NCBI GenBank assembly: GCA_964562455.1
Contig: CAZLTN010000020.1
Coordinates: 6,236-70,235, forward strand
DNA: 64,000 nucleotides
Direction: 5' to 3'
From: Ravibacter sp964562455
GTDB taxonomy: Bacteria; Bacteroidota; Bacteroidia; Cytophagales; Spirosomataceae
Part shown: positions 45,522 through 53,891 of the stretch, in pieces
How the letters are laid out: every line of letters starts with the position of its first letter
How positions within the stretch are numbered: position 1 is the first letter of the stretch
Made by a program: the position numbers and the translations under genes
Notes under the pieces: model-generated
What the model was told of the DNA's origin: nothing
What the model saw: the letters and a program-made list of their open reading frames with translations, nothing else
Databases searched by the model: none

Positions 45522-45904
45522 AACGTTACCTTCCTGCCATCATGGTTATCATTTCGGTGATTACCATCATATCCGGCCTGACGCAATTGTTCCTGCCCCG
45601 TTTTGTACTCGGCGTAATCGGTGCGGAAACCGATCTGCTGGCCGATCACTTTTTCAGGATCATCGGCATGTTCATGGCGTTGTTCGGCGGCCTGCTGCTG
45701 CATACCGTATATACCCCCATACCCGCCCGTGCCGCAGTAGTATGGTGCACCCTGCAAAAGCTGGGGGCTGCTGCGATGGTCGGAATCGCCGTATGGAACG
45801 GGTTGTTTTCACAACTGGCGCTCGGTGTGGCAGCCTTTGACCTGCTTTCCGCCTTGCTGCTGTTCATTTACTTCAACTACCTCGGAAGATATGAAGGCGC
45901 TTAG
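45518..45904 (+). CDS. small polytopic membrane protein (operon member)
   Basis: A 128-residue protein with four predicted helices (for example YLPAIMVIISVITIISGLTQ and ALFGGLLLHTVY). It begins in an ATGA overlap with the gene before. It resembles small integral proteins of the DUF4345 kind. No catalytic motif is seen. Confidence 0.7.
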   Translation: MKRYLPAIMVIISVITIISGLTQLFLPRFVLGVIGAETDLLADHFFRIIGMFMALFGGLLLHTVYTPIPARAAVVWCTLQKLGAAAMVGIAVWNGLFSQLALGVAAFDLLSALLLFIYFNYLGRYEGA

Positions 45905-46301
45905 CTATTTTTTTTTCTATGCGTATATCGGCCTGGTTAGCCTCGCCGGCTTTTGGGGCGCCTTCCTGAATGCACGCCTGGACCATCAGCTGCTGTTTCA
46001 ACTGGATACCCGGGATCTTCCTGAATATACCCGTATCAACATGCTGAGCCAATACCGCTTCCTGAGGGCTATCGAGTTAGGGTTCGGTTTATTCAGTTTC
46101 TTTTTCACCAAAGCTATTTTTAACGAAAGGGTGTTCAACCGCCTGTTTCTGAGCATCATGGCGCTGGGTGTACTGGCAAGGCTCGTTTCCATCCTGTATG
46201 AGGGCTATCCAAGCTGGATGACCTGGTTTTTCCTGCTGTTTGAGCTGATCGGTGTGATCATCATCTTTCTGTACACGCGCAAAACCCCTGACAAACCATG
46301 A
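45891..46301 (+). CDS. small polytopic membrane protein (DUF4345-like)
   Basis: A 136-residue protein with four helices. The segment YRFLRAIELGFGLFSF resembles DUF4345 proteins. The ATG at 45891 overlaps the previous gene by 14 bases; its stop overlaps the next start (ATGA). It may be a distant paralogue of its upstream neighbour. Function unknown. Confidence 0.72.
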   Translation: MKALSYFFFYAYIGLVSLAGFWGAFLNARLDHQLLFQLDTRDLPEYTRINMLSQYRFLRAIELGFGLFSFFFTKAIFNERVFNRLFLSIMALGVLARLVSILYEGYPSWMTWFFLLFELIGVIIIFLYTRKTPDKP

Positions 46302-47722
46302 GTATACCCAAACGATCGCTGGTGCTCGCCGGCGGGGGAGTAAGGCTGGCCTACCAGGCGGGAGTTTTGCAAGCCCTGGAAGAAGAAAAACTCTCTTTCA
46401 GCCATGTGGACGGCACCTCAGGAGGTATTTTCAACGCCGCAATGATGGCCTCCGGGTTATCGCCCGGGGAAATGAGCCATCGCTGGCGCAACCTCAAACT
46501 GGCGCATTTTATGGCGCCAAACAGGTTCGGGAGCTATCTCAGGCCCTCCCGCCTAACCGGCATGGCAAGTCTTGACGGTATACGCAAAAAGATATTACCG
46601 GCTCTCGGGATTGATCCGGAGAAAATCAGGAACGGTATGGGTATAGCCGTCACCTTCAACGTATGCAATTTCTCGGACAAAACGGTAGCGTCAATACCAC
46701 ACGCGCAGGTTACTGAAGATCATCTCGTCGCCGGTGTTTCGCTGCCGATGGCAATGCCGGCGGTCCTTATAGGCACCGACTGGTACACGGATGCGGTTTG
46801 GATCAAAGATGCCAACCTGATGGAGGCGGTGAAGCGGGGGGCCGAAGAAATCTGGCTGGTATGGGCAATCGGCAACAACCGTGAGTACCTGCCGGGATTG
46901 TTCAACCAGTATGTGCACATGATAGAAATGAGCGCCAACGGCGGCCTGCTGCTGGAGTTCGAGCAACTTGCAGCTATAAATGAGCGGATCAGCGAAGGCC
47001 GGTCGCCATATGGACAAATCCGTCCCATCGTGCTGCACGTTATCAAGCCGGCATTTCCCTTGCCGCTGGACCCGGACCTGTTCTTTGGCGGTATCGATAC
47101 GGCCACCCTGATCAACAAAGGATATGCCGATACCAAAGCTTACCTGCGCGACCGGCAACCCGGCGGTGTTCTCCCCGGTATCGGCAGCACTGCCATGAAA
47201 GAGCCGGGTATCACCCTGAACTTCCGACAGCACTTCGCCGGCTCGTTAAAGCTGGCTGCAAAGCCTGTCCGTGTCTGCTATTCCACGGCGTTTCATTTTA
47301 TGAGCGGGGAAAAAGGGAAGTTTCTGGAGCTCTTTTCCGATATCACTATCGGCCCGTTTGGCAACCCGATCCCGACCTTCGCCAACGAGGCTACCCTCGA
47401 ACGGCCGGACAATCATACAGTTATACGCGTCACGTCCCTGTTTATGCATGCGCAACAAACGTACCGCATTCGGGCCGTTATCAAACTCGGGGTGGTGGCC
47501 GACTGGCTGTTGGGACTGGAATTCAAAACTGTGGAACTAACGGTTTACCACGTACCCGATAGCGGCCCGGACTCCACTTTCCTGCAGGGGCGTTTGTATC
47601 AATCCATCAAACGACGCCTTCTTAACTGCTTCTCAAGCAATGTACGGCACTACCATGGCAGAAAATTGAAGATCGTAAAAAAAATCACCCTCATTAAACA
47701 ATTATACCGGCATGAAATTTAA
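46298..47722 (+). CDS. patatin-like phospholipase family protein with C-terminal beta-rich domain
   Basis: A 474-residue protein. The first 300 residues are patatin-like: oxyanion loop AGGGVRLAY (11-19) and nucleophile Ser41 in DGTSGG. The dyad Asp lies at 165 in YTDAVWIKDAN, where the usual DG[GA] is replaced by DAV. The last 150 residues (from about GITLNFRQHFAGS) form an additional beta-rich domain. It likely hydrolyses acyl esters of lipids. It overlaps the next gene by 11 bases. Confidence 0.85.
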   Translation: MSIPKRSLVLAGGGVRLAYQAGVLQALEEEKLSFSHVDGTSGGIFNAAMMASGLSPGEMSHRWRNLKLAHFMAPNRFGSYLRPSRLTGMASLDGIRKKILPALGIDPEKIRNGMGIAVTFNVCNFSDKTVASIPHAQVTEDHLVAGVSLPMAMPAVLIGTDWYTDAVWIKDANLMEAVKRGAEEIWLVWAIGNNREYLPGLFNQYVHMIEMSANGGLLLEFEQLAAINERISEGRSPYGQIRPIVLHVIKPAFPLPLDPDLFFGGIDTATLINKGYADTKAYLRDRQPGGVLPGIGSTAMKEPGITLNFRQHFAGSLKLAAKPVRVCYSTAFHFMSGEKGKFLELFSDITIGPFGNPIPTFANEATLERPDNHTVIRVTSLFMHAQQTYRIRAVIKLGVVADWLLGLEFKTVELTVYHVPDSGPDSTFLQGRLYQSIKRRLLNCFSSNVRHYHGRKLKIVKKITLIKQLYRHEI

Positions 47723-49427
47723 GCCCCAACGTATGGTGGCATGGTACGATGTGAGACAACTGGCCCGCACCGGTGTAAAGACTGTAGTCTCTTCCATTTT
47801 CGGCAACTTTGCCGATAAACGCGAGTTGCAGGCTGTATTAAGCGAGGCAACACCCGTTGATTATACTGCACAGGAAGACCTATGGGTGGATTTTATTTCC
47901 GATCTGGGTGACGGCTTCAATGCTACTTACACCATGGCCAGTCTGATGGCGCAGGAGCAACTGAAGGTGGGCGACCATGTGCTCCAGCGTGGAAAAATAC
48001 TGATCATGGGCGGTGACGAAGTCTATCCTACGCCGGAAAAAGAACATTATGAAAACCGGCTGCAGGGCCCGTACGAAGCCGCATTTCCGAAGAACGCAGA
48101 CCAGACAGCCGACGAACGCCCCCACCTGTTTGCCATTCCGGGCAATCACGACTGGTATGATGGGCTCACCAATTTTATTAAGTTATTTTGCCAGGAACGC
48201 TCTTTGGGCAACTGGCAAACCCGGCAAAAAAGAAGCTACTTTGCCCTAAAGCTGGCACACGATGTCTGGATATGGGGCATCGACGTACAGCTCAATGCGG
48301 ACATCGATTACCCCCAACTATGCTATTTTGGAGAAATCACCGACAAGATGCCCGAAGGTAGTAAAGTAATCCTCTGTACTGCCGAACCGGGATGGATATA
48401 CCAGGGGGTACCGGCGGAGGAAAACGCTTACAAGCGGCTCGAGTTTTTCAAAAACAAATTTTTTAAAGGCGGGAACGCCACCCTGCTGGCGACGCTGAGC
48501 GGCGATATGCACCATTATGCACGCTATGCGGCAACAGACGACAAGGGCAGAGAATATAACCAACTCATCACGGCGGGCGGCGGCGGTGCTTTTACGCATC
48601 CCACCCACTTCCTTGCCGATAACGTTGTTATAGGCCCGCACACCACAGCCCAACTGAAAAAGACGTATCCTGACAAAGGGACGTCCAGTATGATGGCCTT
48701 CGGCAACCTGCTTTTCCCTTTTCTCAACTGGCAAATGCCGCTTACGTTCGGCTTGCTGCACCTGTTCACGTCGTGGTTCCTGCAAAGCACCACGAAATAC
48801 CGGAAGGCCGAAGGAGGCCAATCATTTATGGAGTTGCTTGCCGGGTATGAGCTATCCTTCCGCAACCTGGGCCATATACTGGACATCATGCATTATGCCT
48901 TGTCGCATAATCCTGCCGTGGTGTTGCTCAATCTGTTGCTGGCGGCCGGCATTGCCGCTTTTACGGACACCACTTATGGAAAAGGGAAGCTGAACTGGAT
49001 TGCCGGCGGGCTGCATACGCTATTACAGGTTGTCAACTTTTATCTCCTGATCTGGGTCATTTCCCGTATCAACCTTCAAATGTTGGAACTACCATTGGAA
49101 AGCGGGCAGCAGATTACTCTTTTTACGTTGGAAATGGTCATCGGCGGTGGGCTCGTCAGCGGCTTGATCTTCGGATTGTACCTATTAGCAAGCACCCTCC
49201 TTTTCAAAGCGCATCCAACGGAAGCTTTTTCGTCTATGCGCCTAACCCGCTATAAGAATTTCCTTCGCATGCATATAACAAAAGAGTCCGTCCGTATCTA
49301 CCCGATTGGGGTGAGGAAGGTGGTTTCTGACTGGAAGAATATCAGTGAAAATGAAGAAAAACCAGAATTTAAGGGTTCCGAAATTGATTGCGAACTCATT
49401 GAAGAACCGATTGTAATACACTACTGA
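47712..49427 (+). CDS. metallophosphoesterase with C-terminal membrane domain
   Basis: A 571-residue protein. The first 310 residues carry calcineurin-like motifs: DFISDLGDG (60-68), GGDEVYP (100-106), GNHDWYDG (144-151) and SGDMHHYARY (near 265). About four to five hydrophobic helices follow (residues about 330-500). The classical first motif DxH is replaced by a D-x-x-D-x-x-D arrangement. It may remove phosphate from a lipid at the membrane. It overlaps the patatin gene and is followed 8 bases later by the GMC oxidoreductase. Confidence 0.83.
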   Translation: MKFKPQRMVAWYDVRQLARTGVKTVVSSIFGNFADKRELQAVLSEATPVDYTAQEDLWVDFISDLGDGFNATYTMASLMAQEQLKVGDHVLQRGKILIMGGDEVYPTPEKEHYENRLQGPYEAAFPKNADQTADERPHLFAIPGNHDWYDGLTNFIKLFCQERSLGNWQTRQKRSYFALKLAHDVWIWGIDVQLNADIDYPQLCYFGEITDKMPEGSKVILCTAEPGWIYQGVPAEENAYKRLEFFKNKFFKGGNATLLATLSGDMHHYARYAATDDKGREYNQLITAGGGGAFTHPTHFLADNVVIGPHTTAQLKKTYPDKGTSSMMAFGNLLFPFLNWQMPLTFGLLHLFTSWFLQSTTKYRKAEGGQSFMELLAGYELSFRNLGHILDIMHYALSHNPAVVLLNLLLAAGIAAFTDTTYGKGKLNWIAGGLHTLLQVVNFYLLIWVISRINLQMLELPLESGQQITLFTLEMVIGGGLVSGLIFGLYLLASTLLFKAHPTEAFSSMRLTRYKNFLRMHITKESVRIYPIGVRKVVSDWKNISENEEKPEFKGSEIDCELIEEPIVIHY

Positions 49428-49435
49428 CCAACAAC

Positions 49436-51778
49436 ATGAAAAACAGGTTATCTGCTCCTATTACAGCACTCAAAAACCATTATGATGTGGTGGTTATCGG
49501 CTCAGGATATGGCGGAAGCATCGCCGCATCCCGCATGGCGCGCCTGGGAAAACAGGTATGCCTGCTTGAAAAGGGCCGGGAGTTCCTGCCCGGCGAATTT
49601 CCGGCAGGACTGTCTGCCGCTACCAAAGAAATGCAGCTCAGCAAAGGAAAACTACACGTTGGCCCCAAAGATGGTTTGTATGAATTTGTAGTCGGCGACG
49701 ATATCAGCGTGTTCAAGGGGTGCGGGCTTGGCGGTACGTCGCTGGTCAACGCTAACGTATCCATTGAAGCTGAAGAACGGGTATTTGATGATCGGAGGTG
49801 GCCGAAAGAAATCCGGGAACACCCCGAAACATTGAAAGCAGGTATCGAACGCGCCAGGCAGATGCTGCAGCCGAACCCTTATCCGGAAGGCCGTGACAAC
49901 TATCCGTTGCTCAATAAAACAGAGGCCCTGCGACGATCTGCCAAACATATGGATAAACCCTTCCGGCTGATGGATATCAACGTTCGCTTTGAGGACGGGC
50001 CCAACTATGCCGGCGTAGAGCAGAAAAAATGCAACAACTGCGGCGATTGTGTGACAGGGTGCAACGCCGGCGCCAAAAACACGACGCATATGAACTATCT
50101 GCCCGATGCCGCCGCACACGGAGCCCGGATATTTACGGAAGTATCAGTAAGTCACCTGGAACGCCGTGGAAACCGATGGCTGGTATGGTTTGACCTGCCG
50201 CGCTCCGGGCGCAACCGTTTTAAAGCGCCGCTACTGTTTATAACGGCCGATAGCGTGATCCTGGGCGCGGGCTCGCTGGGCAGCACGGAAATACTGATAC
50301 GGTCGGCTGAAAGAGGCCTGGAACTATCCAACGTCCTCGGAAAACGGTTTACAGGCAATGGCGACGTACTTGGTTTCGGTTATAACAACGACACGGCGAT
50401 TAACGGTATAGGGCAGGGCAGCCGGATAAAAGCGGGCGTAACCGGCAAAGTAGGCCCCTGTATCACAAGCGCCATCGACCTGCGCCGCCAACCGAACCTG
50501 GAAGAAGGCATGACATTGGAAGAGGGAACGGTTCCCTATCCCATCCGAAGCATACTCGGGGCGGCACTCATTCCGCTTGCACGCGTAGTCGGCCGGGATA
50601 CCGATCGTGATGCATTCGACTACCTGAGGGAAAAATGGCGGGAACTGAAAAGCTTCTCGGCCGGCCCCTTCCTTGGCGCCATGAATAATACGCAGATCTA
50701 CCTGGTCATGACACACGACGATGGTAACGGTGAGCTGGAGTTGAAAGACAACAAGATAAACATCAGGTGGCCCGGCGTCGGCGAACAGGAAATTTTTAAA
50801 AGCGTAAACCGGCGCCTCATAGATGCAACAACTGCGCTCGGGGGTAATTTTGTAAGGAGTCCGGCCTGGACCAAACTGATGAATTACGACCTGATCACCG
50901 TCCATCCGCTGGGAGGCTGTATCATGGCTGACGATGCGGCGGAAGGCGTTGTGAATCACCGGGGACAAGTTTTTGCGGGGAAAAGCGGCACTGAAGTATA
51001 TCCCGGGTTATATGTCATGGATGGTGCGGTTATTCCCCGGACACTGGGGACGAATCCGCTGCTGACCATATCGGGCCTGGCCGAACGGAATTGTCTCCTG
51101 ATAGCCGAAGAAAAAGGTCAGCGCCTGTCATATACTCCGGCTGCTGCCATTCCTGAAGGCGAACCCGATACCACCGGCATCCGGTTTACGGAAACCATGC
51201 GCGGCAGCTTCAGAAAGACAGGAGCAGAAGACGATCAGCCGTTTGAATTTACCCTGACTATACTAGCACCGGATATCTCCGGCTTTATTGCCGACGAAAA
51301 CCATGAAGCCGGTATGGCAGGATCGGTGACCGCCCCTTCCCTTTCGGCAAGCCCGATGACGGTCAGCCGGGGCGTATTCAATCTCTTTGTCAGGGACCCT
51401 GCCCGTAAAGACGTGAAACTGATGAAGTACGCCATGCAATTGCACAGCGCCGAAGGCCGTACGTATTACTTTAAAGGCTATAAAGAAATTGAGAACAATT
51501 CAGGATTTGATGTGTGGAAAGACACAACTGTACTATTTATCACTTTGTATGACGGGGCTGATGACCGGCAACCTGTATTAGGACAGGGACAACTGAAAAT
51601 CCTCCCCTTCGATTTCCTGAAACAGATCGCAACGATCACGGCCATCCGGCCCCGTAACCGGTTGAATGCCATATGGACGCTGATCCGGTTCGGGCTGCTG
51701 TTCGGCGGTAATATTTTCAAAACCTATTTCCGGTTCCGTAAAAGCCGGAATGTGGCTGCTGAAGACGAGGATATGTAA
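49436..51778 (+). CDS. GMC-family FAD oxidoreductase, cholesterol-oxidase-like, with Cys cluster
   Basis: A 780-residue flavoenzyme. The FAD-binding site GSGYGG is at 22-27, the active-site HPLGGC at 490-495 and the second FAD contact (DGAVIPRTLGTNPLLT) near 530. A CxxCxxCxxxC cluster (Cys199, 202, 205, 209) resembles a ferredoxin motif. From about residue 580 comes an extra beta-rich domain (FTETMRGSFRK), then a hydrophobic C-terminal helix. It probably oxidises a sterol or long-chain alcohol and may pass electrons to an acceptor other than oxygen. It is the last gene of the operon. Confidence 0.9.
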   Translation: MKNRLSAPITALKNHYDVVVIGSGYGGSIAASRMARLGKQVCLLEKGREFLPGEFPAGLSAATKEMQLSKGKLHVGPKDGLYEFVVGDDISVFKGCGLGGTSLVNANVSIEAEERVFDDRRWPKEIREHPETLKAGIERARQMLQPNPYPEGRDNYPLLNKTEALRRSAKHMDKPFRLMDINVRFEDGPNYAGVEQKKCNNCGDCVTGCNAGAKNTTHMNYLPDAAAHGARIFTEVSVSHLERRGNRWLVWFDLPRSGRNRFKAPLLFITADSVILGAGSLGSTEILIRSAERGLELSNVLGKRFTGNGDVLGFGYNNDTAINGIGQGSRIKAGVTGKVGPCITSAIDLRRQPNLEEGMTLEEGTVPYPIRSILGAALIPLARVVGRDTDRDAFDYLREKWRELKSFSAGPFLGAMNNTQIYLVMTHDDGNGELELKDNKINIRWPGVGEQEIFKSVNRRLIDATTALGGNFVRSPAWTKLMNYDLITVHPLGGCIMADDAAEGVVNHRGQVFAGKSGTEVYPGLYVMDGAVIPRTLGTNPLLTISGLAERNCLLIAEEKGQRLSYTPAAAIPEGEPDTTGIRFTETMRGSFRKTGAEDDQPFEFTLTILAPDISGFIADENHEAGMAGSVTAPSLSASPMTVSRGVFNLFVRDPARKDVKLMKYAMQLHSAEGRTYYFKGYKEIENNSGFDVWKDTTVLFITLYDGADDRQPVLGQGQLKILPFDFLKQIATITAIRPRNRLNAIWTLIRFGLLFGGNIFKTYFRFRKSRNVAAEDEDM

Positions 51779-51816
51779 TATTTTGTAAGCGCTGCTCTTC
51801 CCTATGGGCATCCCGA

Positions 51817-51848
51817 TTTGGTAAACCAGCCAAAGCGGGATAGCTTTG
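51817..51848 (+). promoter_or_regulatory. promoter for mannose-1-phosphate guanylyltransferase
   Basis: TTTG at 51817-51820 and TAGCTTTG at 51841-51848 are 20 bases apart, 32 bases before the ATG. It separates this gene from the lipid operon. Confidence 0.6.
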
Positions 51849-51880
51849 TGCAAAAAAGAAAGCAGTGAAGTCATTTAGCT

Positions 51881-52948
51881 ATGAATGATACCTATGTAAT
51901 TATAATGGCCGGCGGAGTAGGAACCCGCTTCTGGCCTTTCAGTCGTGCCAATTTTCCGAAACAGTTTCATGACGTACTGGGGACAGGCAAAACATTGCTG
52001 CAGCAAACCGCCGGCAGGTTCCGGGACATCTGCCCCGAAAGCAACCTGTATGTCGTTACCAGCACCGAATATAAGGATCTTGTTTCGGAGCAGCTTCCGT
52101 ACCTTACACCCGATCAGATTCTTCTTGAGCCCAACCGGCGCAATACGGCTCCGTGCGTGTCTTACGCCTGCTTCAAAATAGCATCGAGAAACCCGAAAGC
52201 CAATATAGTGGTTGCCCCGGCAGATCATATTATACTCCAGGAAAGTATTTTCCAGGATACGATCAGGATAGCGCTCGGCGCGACCCGTATGGAAAATATA
52301 CTGGTTACGCTGGGAATTCAGCCCAACCGGCCCGACACCGGTTACGGCTACATCCAGTATGTACCGGGTAAAAAAATGGTCAAAAAAGTAAAGACCTTTA
52401 CCGAAAAACCCCACTACGACCTGGCTGTACAGTTTATTGAAAGCGGTGAATTTGTGTGGAATGCCGGAATATTTATCTGGAATGTGGCCGCATTCAAGGA
52501 AGCGCTCCGCAAAAGCATGCCCGATACCTACGACCTTTTCGAGGAGGGTAGCCAGTTCTACTACACGGAAACAGAACCGCAATTCCTGAACAAAGCGTAC
52601 GCGCAATGCAGATCGATCTCGATAGACAACGGGATCATGGAAAAAGCCGATAACGTATACGTAATACTCAGCGACTTCGGATGGTCCGACCTGGGAACGT
52701 GGAAGTCGCTCTATGAAGTATCGGAAAAGGATGACAACCAGAATGTTACGACCGGAACACTCTCCCTGCACAATACGAAAAACTGTATCATTAAAACCCC
52801 GGAAGAAAAGCTTGTGGTGATCAACGGCCTCGAGGGTTTTATAGTTGCCGAATATGACAATGTGCTGCTGATCTGTAAAAAGGACGATGAGCAGCGCGTC
52901 AAGGATTTTGTGGCGGAAGCTAAGTTCCTGGGCGGCCAATTCGTCTGA
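51881..52948 (+). CDS. manC: mannose-1-phosphate guanylyltransferase
   Basis: A 355-residue nucleotidyltransferase making GDP-mannose from GTP and mannose 1-phosphate, a precursor for surface polysaccharides. Motifs: IIMAGGVGTRFWPFSR (signature), PKQFHDVLG, LEPNRRNTAP, VVAPADHII, FTEKP and FVWNAGIFIW. It lacks the C-terminal isomerase domain of bifunctional AlgA-type enzymes. It has its own promoter; the next gene begins 42 bases after. Confidence 0.94.
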   Translation: MNDTYVIIMAGGVGTRFWPFSRANFPKQFHDVLGTGKTLLQQTAGRFRDICPESNLYVVTSTEYKDLVSEQLPYLTPDQILLEPNRRNTAPCVSYACFKIASRNPKANIVVAPADHIILQESIFQDTIRIALGATRMENILVTLGIQPNRPDTGYGYIQYVPGKKMVKKVKTFTEKPHYDLAVQFIESGEFVWNAGIFIWNVAAFKEALRKSMPDTYDLFEEGSQFYYTETEPQFLNKAYAQCRSISIDNGIMEKADNVYVILSDFGWSDLGTWKSLYEVSEKDDNQNVTTGTLSLHNTKNCIIKTPEEKLVVINGLEGFIVAEYDNVLLICKKDDEQRVKDFVAEAKFLGGQFV

Positions 52949-52990
52949 GGACAGGTTTGCCAAACTCAAACATAAATTTAACGGTACCCA

Positions 52991-53857
52991 ATGAACAAAC
53001 TTATCATTTTCTCGCTCCTGGCTATCCTACCCCTGATGCTATGCGCTCAAAAAAAAGCAGATAAAGAATTGTGGGAGCCGCTCTTTAACGGGAAGGACTT
53101 TGACGGATGGGATATCAAGATCCGTGGCCGCGAGCTGAATGACAATTACCTGAATACCTTCCGGGTAGAAGACGGGAAAATGGTGGTCAGGTATGATCAG
53201 TATACCGACTTCGCCAGGCAATACGGGCATATTTTCTACAAAAAAGAATATAGTTATTATAAACTGGTAATAGAATACCGCTTCGTAGGAGAGCAGGCAC
53301 CGCAAGGCGAGGGATGGGCCTGGCGGAACAGCGGGGTGATGCTCCACGGGCAAACCGCCGCCTCTATGGGCAAAGACCAGGATTTTCCTATTTCCATTGA
53401 AGTCCAGTTCCTGGGTGGCGACGGAACGAAAAAGAGGACTACCTGCAACCTTTGTACTCCGGGTACCAATGTGGTAATAGACGGAAAACTGGTTACATCG
53501 CATTGTATCAATTCCACCTCACAAACCTATCATGGCGATCAATGGGTACGCGCCGAAGTCATTGTCCTCGGCGATTCGCTGATACAGCACTTTGCCAACG
53601 GTGAAAAAGTGCTGGAATACAACAAGCCCCAAATGGGGGGAGGGAATGTGAGCGGGCAGGAGCCGGGGATTTTCATGGATGGAAAACCGCTCACCCGCGG
53701 TACCATATCGCTCCAGAGCGAAAGCCATCCGGTCGAGTTCCGTAAAGTGGAAATCCTGAACCTGGAAGGCTGTACAGATCCCAAAGCAAGCAATTATAAG
53801 TCTTATTTTGTACACTCGGACAATTCTACCTGCGTGTACAAAGGCCGGCGAAAATAA
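52991..53857 (+). CDS. secreted DUF1080 protein (3-keto-disaccharide hydrolase family)
   Basis: A 288-residue exported protein with a signal peptide (MNKLIIFSLLAILPLMLCAQ) and a concanavalin-like jelly-roll domain: LFNGKDFDGWDIKI at the start, and WRNSGVMLHG and QSESHPVEFRKVEI later, typical of DUF1080. Relatives hydrolyse 3-keto-glycosides. The C-terminus adds a short Cys-containing stretch (GCTDPKASNY). It may be co-transcribed with manC. Confidence 0.88.
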   Translation: MNKLIIFSLLAILPLMLCAQKKADKELWEPLFNGKDFDGWDIKIRGRELNDNYLNTFRVEDGKMVVRYDQYTDFARQYGHIFYKKEYSYYKLVIEYRFVGEQAPQGEGWAWRNSGVMLHGQTAASMGKDQDFPISIEVQFLGGDGTKKRTTCNLCTPGTNVVIDGKLVTSHCINSTSQTYHGDQWVRAEVIVLGDSLIQHFANGEKVLEYNKPQMGGGNVSGQEPGIFMDGKPLTRGTISLQSESHPVEFRKVEILNLEGCTDPKASNYKSYFVHSDNSTCVYKGRRK

Positions 53858-53891
53858 CCTCGAGAAGGATTATCGTTAAAGGAGAAAAGCC

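Noticed and set aside
43114..51778. The lipid operon considered as an antiphage defence island because it has a patatin-like protein
   Set aside because: No nucleotide cyclase, STING, NTPase or nuclease partner is present; the neighbours are metabolic oxidoreductase and hydrolase families.
51875..52969. Open frame of 364 codons on the - strand across the whole manC gene
   Set aside because: It lies entirely antisense to a gene with clear GDP-mannose pyrophosphorylase motifs, has no recognisable domain and reflects codon bias of the real gene.
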